Origin: Bacillota bacterium
GTDB lineage: Bacteria > Bacillota_A > Clostridia > Lachnospirales > Bianqueaceae
Assembly: GCA_017420625.1 (NCBI GenBank)
Contig: JAFOIR010000127.1
Coordinates: forward strand, 1-10,135
Reading direction: 5' to 3'
Length of the DNA stretch: 10,135 bases
The notes under the pieces were generated by a model, which made no database searches, was not told the DNA's origin, and worked only from the letters and a program-made list of their open reading frames with translations. The position numbers and the translations under genes are program-made. This document shows positions 1-6,900 of the stretch, piece by piece (the first letter of the stretch is position 1; every line of letters begins with the position of its first letter).

Positions 1-508
1 GATAGTCCAGTTCACCGCTCTTTCTCACTTCAGAAAGCCGCCGGCAGAGTTTGTGCGCCATGGTAATGGCAAGCGGCATATACTCCGGTGTTTCACTGCA
101 GGCATAGCCAAACATCAAACCCTGATCACCGGCGCCGGTCTTCTCATAGATATCTTCCTTCGACCCGTGCTGATAGGCATAGGACTCATCGACGCCCATC
201 GCGATATCAGGTGACTGTTCGTCGATGGAAGTGATCACCGCACAGGTGTCACCGTCAAATCCGTAATCCGAACGCGTATAGCCGATCTCATTGACCACCC
301 CACGGACGATCCTTGGAATATCCGCATAAGCACTGGTCGTGATCTCTCCCATGACCGTGACCATGCCGGTCGTAGCCGTTGTTTCACAGGCAACACGGCT
401 CTGAGGGTCCTCTTTCAGGAGTGCATCCAGGATCGCATCGGAGATCTGATCGCAGATCTTATCCGGATGCCCTTCGGTTACCGATTCTGATGTAAACAAA
501 AATCTCAA
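1..508 (-). CDS. metK: S-adenosylmethionine synthetase, N-terminal 169 residues (cut by window edge)
   Basis: MetK makes S-adenosylmethionine from methionine and ATP in the cytoplasm. The minus-strand translation opens [16 protein letters not shown], the family's N-terminal signature. GHPDK is at residues 13-17, with the catalytic His14 and metal-ligand Asp16 at the same numbers as in the E. coli enzyme. The second hallmark, GAGDQG, is at about 125-130. The usual length is about 395 residues, so more than half lies beyond the left edge. No ATG fits: the only sensible start in frame is TTG at 508-506, which gives the expected 'MRFLFTSES' opening, with AAGGAAAGG at 521-529 as ribosome binding site (a long spacing of about 12 bases). 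An in-frame ATT two codons upstream is less likely. The gene is divergent from the ORF at 707. Family identity is secure; only the start codon is inferred. Confidence 0.97.
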   Translation of the reverse strand, partial: MRFLFTSESVTEGHPDKICDQISDAILDALLKEDPQSRVACETTATTGMVTVMGEITTSAYADIPRIVRGVVNEIGYTRSDYGFDGDTCAVITSIDEQSPDIAMGVDESYAYQHGSKEDIYEKTGAGDQGLMFGYACSETPEYMPLAITMAHKLCRRLSEVRKSGELDY

Positions 509-602
509 AACAATAAATTTCCTTTCCTTACGGTCTTTCATCTGGTTGCCCAGTCCTTTTATTATACCCTAATCGGCCTTGTTTTTCAGCAAAAAGTTTC
601 CG
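509..602 (-). promoter_or_regulatory. metK leader region, no recognised riboswitch
   Basis: This is the presumed untranslated leader of metK. It holds a short hairpin (CTGG stem with a 4-base loop, 542-553) and a GGACTGG / GCAACC / GATGAAA series of short strings around 537-557. These strings also occur in SAM-I riboswitch cores, but here their order is changed and the rest of the fold is not visible. I therefore do not call a riboswitch. The ribosome binding site at 521-529 ends the leader. Confidence 0.25.
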
Positions 603-631
603 ATTATGCCATCTTTATGCCTTCCGGTCAA
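603..631 (-). promoter_or_regulatory. Probable metK promoter
   Basis: On the minus strand, TTGACC (631-626) and CATAAT (608-603) are separated by 17 bases, a sigma-A-like arrangement. Transcription would begin near 596 and give an untranslated leader of roughly 88 bases. A second candidate -10, TATAAT at 566-561, lacks a good -35 box but would give a leader of about 45 bases. Which one is used cannot be told from sequence. Confidence 0.4.
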
Positions 632-637
632 AATCAC

Positions 638-665
638 TTGCAAACCTGAAAAAATGTTGTATGAT
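638..665 (+). promoter_or_regulatory. Promoter for the 707 gene
   Basis: TTGCAA (638-643) and TATGAT (660-665) are 16 bases apart, followed by an AT-rich start region and a ribosome binding site (GAAAGGA, 691-697) nine bases before the ATG at 707. The -35 box overlaps the upstream side of the divergent metK promoter region. Confidence 0.4.
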
Positions 666-706
666 ATTTTCATAAAATCAATTACACACCGAAAGGATTA
701 TATATC

Positions 707-1315
707 ATGCCAAGACTTGAACAAATCGTTGCCCATATTGCCAACCAGTCCGCCTCCGAGGACAATCTCGGACAGGATGCATTAAAAATCCAAGCCTTCA
801 GTGACGCACTTTCTGTGCGCAGTCAGGAACTGACCACCAAAGTTAAAAGACAGGGACTTTCTGAAGAAGAAGAAGCTGAACTGAACAGTATAGAGAGACT
901 TCAGGAAAGGACTGAAGATTTTCTGGAAAAGGAACGTGTTCTTAAAAAAGCACTGGATACTCGTCCCAGAAATCTCAGTCAGATCCGCAGAGCCATGCGG
1001 GATGCCATGCAGGCCTCTACCGACCTGGATAATACATATACTAAAATGAAGACTGATTTCCCGTCATCCCCCACTGTCGCCGGTGCCGGTGAATTCGACG
1101 AACTGTGGAAAACCGAAACCTTCGAAGATGCAGACGAAACCCTGTCCGATATCGGAAACTATCGCAGCCGTCTGGCTGATATCGTCGAGGGAAGAACGAT
1201 TCCAGAGCCTATAGAGCGACAGCGAAATGCTTTAGATCAGCCTATTATTGTATATGACGACGCCAATGAATATATCGATGAAACCGAAGAACCGGAAGCT
1301 TCAGTCGATCTTTGA
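707..1315 (+). CDS. Hypothetical charged, helix-rich protein; first frame of a possible +1-frameshifted gene
   Basis: I do not recognise this 202-residue protein. It has no signal peptide or membrane segment, so it is probably cytoplasmic. Residues about 35-100 are rich in Glu, Lys, Arg and Leu and look helical or coiled-coil; the last 20 residues are very acidic. The start is well supported: GAAAGGA at 691-697 and a promoter at 638-665. The stop is unusual. It is TGA at 1313-1315 in the context CTT-TGA-C, and the +1 frame is open for another 131 residues, to 1709. A +1 slip on CTT would give a 333-residue protein whose joint reads ...EASVDL-DKTEIYQ... Reading TGA as sense would add only eight codons before TAA at 1340. 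The alternatives are a short protein with a separate downstream gene, an inactivating indel, or an assembly error. That it is a gene is fairly sure; its function is unknown. Confidence 0.7.
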   Translation: MPRLEQIVAHIANQSASEDNLGQDALKIQAFSDALSVRSQELTTKVKRQGLSEEEEAELNSIERLQERTEDFLEKERVLKKALDTRPRNLSQIRRAMRDAMQASTDLDNTYTKMKTDFPSSPTVAGAGEFDELWKTETFEDADETLSDIGNYRSRLADIVEGRTIPEPIERQRNALDQPIIVYDDANEYIDETEEPEASVDL

Positions 1316-1709
1316 CAAAACGGAAATCTACCAGAAAGGTAAAAAAGCGATCGGCCGTGATCAGGGCGTAAATCGCCGTTTCAGCCAGACCGTCAATATT
1401 CTCGGTATTTTAGCGCAGGCTGGCGATGCGCCAAAAGATCGCTGCAATGTTCTTGTAGATCGTACCAATTACGTCCGTACTCGTTGGGGACGGACTCAGC
1501 CCACGATTTCCCTTGACGAGAAAGCTCTGCCCATCGTGAAAAGAGTTAACAAAGACCATACTTCCATTCAGATCGCCAAGAAGGATCTCTATCAACGGCG
1601 TAACATAAAAGCCGATGAGGACTATTCCAAGTACAGCATGCTTCAGGAAATGCCGGAAGAAACCATCGACGACAGAAAAAAGACAAAAGTCGAACTGAAC
1701 AAAAAATGA
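1248..1709 (+). CDS. Hypothetical basic protein; second frame of the possible frameshifted gene
   Basis: This reading frame overlaps the end of the 707 gene by 68 bases. The part that looks like protein begins only near the CTT-TGA-C site: from 1314 it is 131 residues, basic, with a hydrophilic tail rich in Lys, Glu and Asp. I recognise no family. Possible starts at TTG 1248, ATG 1254, 1266 and 1278 lack a ribosome binding site, and the residues they would add (MNISMKPKN and the like) look like an out-of-frame shadow of the first ORF. After 1278 there is no ATG, GTG or TTG near the joint. This favours expression as the C-terminal part of a 333-residue fusion over an independent gene. A strong terminator follows at 1752-1790. 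A separately translated small gene or a decayed gene remains possible. Confidence 0.5.
   Translation: MYMTTPMNISMKPKNRKLQSIFDKTEIYQKGKKAIGRDQGVNRRFSQTVNILGILAQAGDAPKDRCNVLVDRTNYVRTRWGRTQPTISLDEKALPIVKRVNKDHTSIQIAKKDLYQRRNIKADEDYSKYSMLQEMPEETIDDRKKTKVELNKK
1310..1316 (+). other. Candidate +1 ribosomal frameshift heptamer CTT-TGA-C
   Basis: The in-frame codons are CTT (1310-1312) then TGA (1313-1315), followed by C. Slippage of the CTT-decoding tRNA by one base lets GAC (1314-1316) be read and enters the frame that continues to 1709. This heptamer is the slip site of bacterial prfB (RF2). The strong Shine-Dalgarno-like element that sits three bases before CTT in prfB is absent; the nearest purine run, GGAAG at 1294-1298, is too far upstream. 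The heptamer is seen; its function is inferred. Confidence 0.4.
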
Positions 1710-1751
1710 TTCAAAACAGGAAATGTACGCCGCCGGGCATACTGCCAAAAG

Positions 1752-1790
1752 AAGAACCACAGCCATCATAGGTCGCTGTGGTTCTTTTTT
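1752..1790. terminator. Strong bidirectional rho-independent terminator
   Basis: A perfect 12-bp stem (AAGAACCACAGC at 1752-1763 with its complement at 1775-1786) has an 11-base loop and runs into a T tract to 1790 on the plus strand. On the minus strand the stem is followed by TTCTTCTTTT. It can end both the 707-1709 transcript and the convergent DNPH1-like gene, whose stop is at 1799. Confidence 0.9.
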
Positions 1791-1798
1791 CGTCTTTT

Positions 1799-2215
1799 CT
1801 ATTTTTTCAGGATTCTGTCCAGAACAGGATAGATCTCTTCTTCCTTCTCATACGGACAGATGGTGAAATAGGGATTTCCCGTCAGCATGGCAGAAAGCTG
1901 AGTCTTGGTCCGATCATAAAAGAGGTAGCAGGGTACGTGAATCTTTTCTGCATAAGCCAGCTCATATCCCACGCCCAGTGAAGGGCAGGTACATTCTGCG
2001 ATCAGAAGATCGCTTTCCCGAAGCCACCCCGTATCCTGATCATAGATCTGACCATCTTTGTTTCTGCCCTGTTCCAGGAGATTCAGTTCCGGATGGCCGA
2101 CATGTTCAGTCAGTACGACATCTGTTTTCTGGATGTAGGCGATCATCCGCTGATAAAGTCCGGCATCCACTCTTCCGCCGCGGATCGATCCGGCAAAATA
2201 AACTTTCTGATTCAT
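1799..2215 (-). CDS. DNPH1/Rcl-like 2'-deoxynucleoside 5'-monophosphate N-glycosidase
   Basis: This 138-residue protein belongs to the nucleoside 2-deoxyribosyltransferase fold and most resembles the DNPH1 (Rcl) branch. Members of that branch hydrolyse the base-sugar bond of deoxynucleoside monophosphates and act as cytosolic nucleotide salvage or sanitation enzymes. Visible signatures are YFAGSIRGGR (6-15), LTEHVG (35-40), a Gln-Asp pair with Asp61, and PSLGVGYELA (78-87). By comparison with mammalian DNPH1, Glu85 would be the nucleophile and Asp61 the second catalytic residue, with Ser10, Arg12, Ser79 and Ser108 as phosphate contacts. Length is normal for the family. The start ATG at 2215-2213 has GAAGGG at 2224-2229 as ribosome binding site. 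The gene is a single unit, divergent from the GH43 gene. A transferase acting on nucleosides is the main alternative; the Ser/Arg phosphate set argues for monophosphate substrates. Confidence 0.88.
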   Translation of the reverse strand: MNQKVYFAGSIRGGRVDAGLYQRMIAYIQKTDVVLTEHVGHPELNLLEQGRNKDGQIYDQDTGWLRESDLLIAECTCPSLGVGYELAYAEKIHVPCYLFYDRTKTQLSAMLTGNPYFTICPYEKEEEIYPVLDRILKK

Positions 2216-2233
2216 CGTTTTTTCCCTTCTTTT

Positions 2234-2262
2234 TTCAGTATTTATGGTAATATAAGTATAAT
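2234..2262 (+). promoter_or_regulatory. Probable promoter of the GH43 gene
   Basis: A perfect TATAAT lies at 2257-2262. The -35 position 17 bases upstream holds only a weak TTCAGT (2234-2239). The leader would be very short, with AAAGGAG (2272-2278) directly after the start point. No CRE-type or XylR-type operator was evident in this 71-base gap. Confidence 0.4.
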
Positions 2263-2267
2263 GACAA
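2239..2267 (-). promoter_or_regulatory. Probable promoter of the DNPH1-like gene
   Basis: On the minus strand TTGTCA (2267-2262) and TAAATA (2244-2239) are 17 bases apart, just upstream of the ribosome binding site at 2224-2229. It overlaps the promoter of the divergent GH43 gene. The -10 match is weak. Confidence 0.35.
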
Positions 2268-2286
2268 AATGAAAGGAGTCTCTCCT

Positions 2287-3906
2287 ATGTCGAACCAACT
2301 GATCAACCCGATCATTCCCGGGTTTTATCCGGATCCGTCCATCTGCCGTGTCGGTGATGATTTTTATCTGGCCTGCTCCAGCTTTGAACTGTGCCCCGGT
2401 CTTCCGATCTTTCACAGCAAGGATCTGGCTCACTGGGAACAGATCTGCAATGCCATGACGCCGGAAAATGGATTTCACGTAGAACACGCCAGCATGGTTG
2501 ACGGTGTAATGGCGCCTACCCTTCGGTATCATAACGGCACATTTTACATGATCAATGCTAACTTCGCTGATAAAGGCAACTATATCGTCACTGCCAAGGA
2601 TCCTGCCGGACCATGGTCCATGCCTCACTGGCTGGATGATGTACCCGGAATCGACGCATCCATCTTCTTTGATCACGACGGGCAGTGCTATATCATGGGT
2701 ACCGGCAATGTCTGGGACAATGGTACCGGCGTCAAGGAACGCGGCATCTGGGCAGCGCCATATGACATCGAGAACTTCCGGATGATGGGAGAGCCTGTCA
2801 CGATCTTCAACAGTGCGCTCCGCGGCGCTTCTTCACCCGAAGCACCTCACCTGTATCATATCGGAGACTATTACTACCTGATGATCGCCGAAGGCGGCAC
2901 CGAACATTATCATAGTGTTGTCGTAGCCCGCAGCAAGGAAGTGCTTGGATTCTACGAAGGCTGCCCCGCCAATCCGGTCCTGACTCATCGTCATATGGGC
3001 TTCAAAGCTCCGCTCATTAACATGGGACATGCCGACTTTATCGATCTTCCGGACGGATCCTGGTATGCAGTCCTGCTTGGTTCTCGTCTGATCGAAGGAA
3101 AATGTAAAAACCTCGGACGTGAGACCTTCATCGTCCCGGTAGTCTGGGAACGGGACTGGCCTCTTTTCAGCCCTGAAACAGGCAAAGTTGAACTTACCTA
3201 TGATGCACCGGCCTCTCTTCCCTGGACACCTTACCCGCCGGAAAGCACTTTCGATGGGTTTGAGGAAGATAAGCTGGCCATGTACTGGACTTTCTGGGGA
3301 ACGCCTTATGCCCCGTTCTGGAAACTCGAAGACTCCTGTCTGAAGCTAAAGTGCATCCGTCAGATGCTGGCGGAAGAACTTGAGCCTGTGCATTTTGACG
3401 CCCCGCTTCAAAAAGACAAATATGTTGCTTTCGTCTCCCGGCGCCAAAGAGCGATCTGCACCAAAGCAACCTGTCAGATGACCTTCGTGCCGGAAGGCAG
3501 TGAGAGCGCCGGAATGGCCGTCGTTCAGGCTATGAATCATCAATATCATCTGGAACGGGCGGTGGAAGACGGACAGCAAGTCATCCGACTTGTCCGCTAT
3601 ACAGCTGATTATCCCTGCCCGCCCTTTATCCCCGGATTCACCAGCAAAACGAATCGTGAGACGGTTGCAAAAGCGATCTGGCAGGATCCGTCCATCATTC
3701 TTCAGATCGAGATGGAGAAAGAGACCTTCACGATCCGATATGGATCCGATGCGGAACATATGGAAACGCTCTGTATTGCAGACGGTGCTCTGATCAATCC
3801 AGAGAAGGTTGGCTGTATGTCCGGTACCATGATCGGAATGTTCGCAACCGGAGGCGGCACCGACTCAGACAATACCGCTTCCTTCGACTGGTTTGAACTG
3901 ATCTAA
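2287..3906 (+). CDS. Glycoside hydrolase family 43 beta-xylosidase / alpha-L-arabinofuranosidase (intracellular)
   Basis: This 539-residue enzyme likely removes terminal xylose or arabinose from imported xylo- or arabinoxylo-oligosaccharides. The N-terminal half (about 1-300) is the GH43 five-bladed propeller. It carries the general base Asp16 (in PGFYPDPSI), the pKa-modulating Asp123 (in GIDAS) and the general acid Glu185 (in SSPEAPHLY). The remainder (about 315-539) fits the C-terminal beta-sandwich of XynB-type enzymes and ends with the typical F-D-W-F-E pattern. There is no signal peptide, so it acts in the cytoplasm. I chose ATG 2287 because AAAGGAG at 2272-2278 is ideally placed; an in-frame ATG at 2269 would put that site inside the gene. 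No sugar transporter or regulator lies next to it. The exact sugar specificity cannot be read from sequence. Its stop overlaps that of the TIR gene. Confidence 0.93.
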   Translation: MSNQLINPIIPGFYPDPSICRVGDDFYLACSSFELCPGLPIFHSKDLAHWEQICNAMTPENGFHVEHASMVDGVMAPTLRYHNGTFYMINANFADKGNYIVTAKDPAGPWSMPHWLDDVPGIDASIFFDHDGQCYIMGTGNVWDNGTGVKERGIWAAPYDIENFRMMGEPVTIFNSALRGASSPEAPHLYHIGDYYYLMIAEGGTEHYHSVVVARSKEVLGFYEGCPANPVLTHRHMGFKAPLINMGHADFIDLPDGSWYAVLLGSRLIEGKCKNLGRETFIVPVVWERDWPLFSPETGKVELTYDAPASLPWTPYPPESTFDGFEEDKLAMYWTFWGTPYAPFWKLEDSCLKLKCIRQMLAEELEPVHFDAPLQKDKYVAFVSRRQRAICTKATCQMTFVPEGSESAGMAVVQAMNHQYHLERAVEDGQQVIRLVRYTADYPCPPFIPGFTSKTNRETVAKAIWQDPSIILQIEMEKETFTIRYGSDAEHMETLCIADGALINPEKVGCMSGTMIGMFATGGGTDSDNTASFDWFELI

Positions 3907-6900
3907 TCTTTCACAGACCTGGCCCACTCGGTCAGGTCTTTTAATGTATGGATCGTACAGGTACCGATCACCGTGCCGCTGGCGATGACTGCCTGGTCAT
4001 GTTTATCCGACCACCAGCAAATGTCGTCCGTCTGAAGCGTGACTGCCCAGGAGTCGATATCCAGAACCGTAGTCCAGTATTTTGCTCTGTAGCTGTCATA
4101 ATCCGTCTTTCCGCTTTCGTTGGCCGCAATCAGAACCAGCCTGTTGTTTTCAGCCTCTTCCAGCGCAAAGAAACGATCGATCCGATCCTCCGATGATTCG
4201 CCAAATGCATGGGAAAGTGAAAATACTTTCTCTCTGGTTTCAACGTCATAGCAGTCGACTCGCCCGTTGACTGTCAGAACCAACAGATATCGGTCGGAAT
4301 CAGAAAAACAAAGCTCCTGAATTTCACCTCTGGCATAAAGAACCGTATCCGTTAGCAGATACCCTTTTTCCAGGCGAAGATCATATAAACCAAGACTGCC
4401 CTGCTCATAGGCTGCCGCCAGGTAAGGTTTCGTATTGGATGAAACCATATGGGTGACTTCTACACCTTCTGCCTCATCCCGAATCTCAACTTTATATCCT
4501 GTTTTGATATTTTTGGCAGCAATCACCATGTTTTCTGAGACAACGGTCTTGTAGAAACCCGGCATATACTCTGTCGCTGCTGATACCTCTTCCAGCATCA
4601 GAGCGTTGCCCCAGCCGGCGATCCATCCATTGCTTCCCACTGTATAATGCCCGGTAAAATTGTCATAACTGGAATACTGCATAGCAATGCCGTCTTCAAT
4701 GCTTGAACAATCTTCCATCTGTCTGCCGTTCAGATAGCAATCCGGTGCTGTCCATATGATTTCCGACCCTATCGGAAAGGAAGGGATAGACTGGCCAGTT
4801 GGTTCTGTCCGACAAATGTAAAGAAGCTGTCCATCCTGAAGTACTGCAGCCAGATATTTCTGATCATCCTCCGGATCGGGGTTAATTTCTGTGACGCTTC
4901 CATCCAGTCCATAGATCCTTCCATAGAGAAGGAAGTGGCTGTTATCTGTCGGCAGCGGCCTCAGACTCTGTTCCTGCTGCCAGAAACCAAAGGGAGCCAG
5001 AGAAACAGCAGCTTCCTCCTGAATGGTTCCGGTCCTTATATCGATTGTTTTGACATGTACCACTGTCTCGTCCTGTCTGTCCGGGAAAAAGAACATCATC
5101 TGATCGCCGGAAGGCGTCGGCTGTGCGTAAGCACAGTTTGTTGACGATTCAACGGGAACACTTTTATAATCTTTATCATAGCCCACATTGAGGACAAGCA
5201 TGTATCCCGGCTGAACATCGGAAGAGACCAGGATATAATCACCATATATATCCCCGGTTTGATGATAACTTCGGTAAACGGCAGAGATATCCTCCACCGG
5301 AACATCCCAGTAATAGCAGCCTCTGAAAGCTTCCTCCCCGCCATATGCCAACTGATATGTGACCAGATGACCATTTCGTGTCAGGATTTCCAGTTTTTCC
5401 TCGTTCCGGTTTTCCCATATGGCAGAAACCACCGGGCTTTCGAGCGTCATATAGTAGCGAAGTGTTCCTTCTTTTCGGTCGATCAGATAGATCGTATTTC
5501 GCGAGGTGAGAACAACATGGTTTTCACTGGTCAGCATCGGCAGATAAGGGCGTTCCTGATGATAATAATCCGAATCCGTGCCGTTGGGAGATGATAAAGA
5601 ATAGTCTATCTTTTGAGTGATCGGTTCTTTCTCCTGGTTGGCATAGCAGATGATCGAATACAGGCTCTTTCCTTTTGTCAAAGCCCAGTAAACTGAGCTT
5701 TTGTCGACCGATGTTTCTACGCCCAAAATCATGTCCGGCTGCGTTTGCAGCTCATCGATCACACTTAGCTGATATCCGGAATCATAGGTCCCCTGTATCA
5801 GCATGACGCCTCGTCCCTGTTCCATAAGGGCAGGCAGCGCAAAGGTCAAAGCAGTATTGTCATCCGAAAAATCACCGCTGCAGTCATAGATCTTATCATC
5901 CGGATCTATATAGATATGATAGGATTCCTCCGGCAGAAGATATCGATAAGCCAGCTCTCCGCTTGTTGTATCCAGTACATCGATCTCCATATCGACCGCT
6001 GACTCCGGCCTGACAGAAGCCTTATCCTCTTCCCCTGGCTTAAGCATCGCTGTCATATCTTCCAGACTCATATTCCAGTCCAGTACAGCAAATAAACGAC
6101 CGTCATCGCTGATGACCTGAAATTCATTAGGCAGATGATACTCATAAGTCCACCTGATCGATCCGTTCTCCATGGACAACGCTGTCAGCTTTTCCGGATA
6201 TTTACAAAGGAGAAGGTCATTTCCGATGGCATAAAGTGAAGGTGATCCGGTTGTCTTCAGGGACACATTCCACAAAACTTCTCCTTTAGTCATATCCATT
6301 GCCAGGATGTTTCCGACCTGATCGGCACTGAATCCGATCCTGCCGTTTTCAGATGCACACAGACTTTCGATGTCCGTAGGCTGCATCGCCATTGGTGTAC
6401 ACAGCACCTTTCCCGGCAGATATGCGCCCAGAGCATCATTCAGCAGCTTTTCCACGCGATGATCATAGATCTCTGGATCTTCACTTCCTACAGCGTTCAA
6501 AGCATCATCCAGTGCTCCATAGAGGTCATATTCTTCCAGCCTGGCTATACCCGTATCCACCAGCGCTGTAGAAAGATTCTTTTCAAGCTGTCGGTTTTTT
6601 TCGGAGATCTGAGCATTTTTGACCAACACCACGCCAACGATCACAGCCATGACTGCAAAACCGGCCGTCATCGCCATCAGGGTGCGGTTGGCTCTTGCAC
6701 GATGCTCTCTCTGCCACAGTGCATCAAAGGGACAGCCCAGAATAGCAGCACAAAGCCGCAGGCTTTCCTTCTTAAAACTTTTCTTATTGATTTTATGATC
6801 CGGACTGGAAATGTTGGCGGCCAACGGCTCGACATTCGCAAGAATATTGCCATTAAAATCCCGAATAAAGCGCAGCATGTCCGGGAATGACTGCTCCGGT

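Noticed and set aside
509..602. Confident SAM riboswitch call upstream of metK
   Set aside because: Only short strings in altered order are present, without a recognisable four-way junction or an expression-platform terminator.
579..785. Short plus-strand frame overlapping the metK/707 gap
   Set aside because: It overlaps the well-supported start of the 707 gene and contains the promoter region; no ribosome binding site was seen.
1248..1313. Independent start of the second hypothetical ORF at TTG 1248, ATG 1254, 1266 or 1278
   Set aside because: None has a ribosome binding site, and the encoded residues look like a shadow of the acidic end of the first ORF. Kept only as a low-likelihood alternative.
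1313..1342. Stop-codon readthrough or selenocysteine at TGA 1313-1315
   Set aside because: Reading TGA as an amino acid would add only eight codons before TAA at 1340-1342, and no selenocysteine-insertion hairpin was apparent. The long open continuation is in the +1 frame.
1410..1769. Minus-strand 119-residue hydrophobic reading frame
   Set aside because: It lies opposite the continuing plus-strand frame, starts inside the terminator stem and has no ribosome binding site. Its hydrophobic look comes from the A/G-rich, charged plus-strand codons.
2269..2286. Upstream ATG (2269) as the start of the GH43 gene
   Set aside because: It would place the good AAAGGAG site inside the coding region and follows the likely transcription start too closely; ATG 2287 has the correct spacing.
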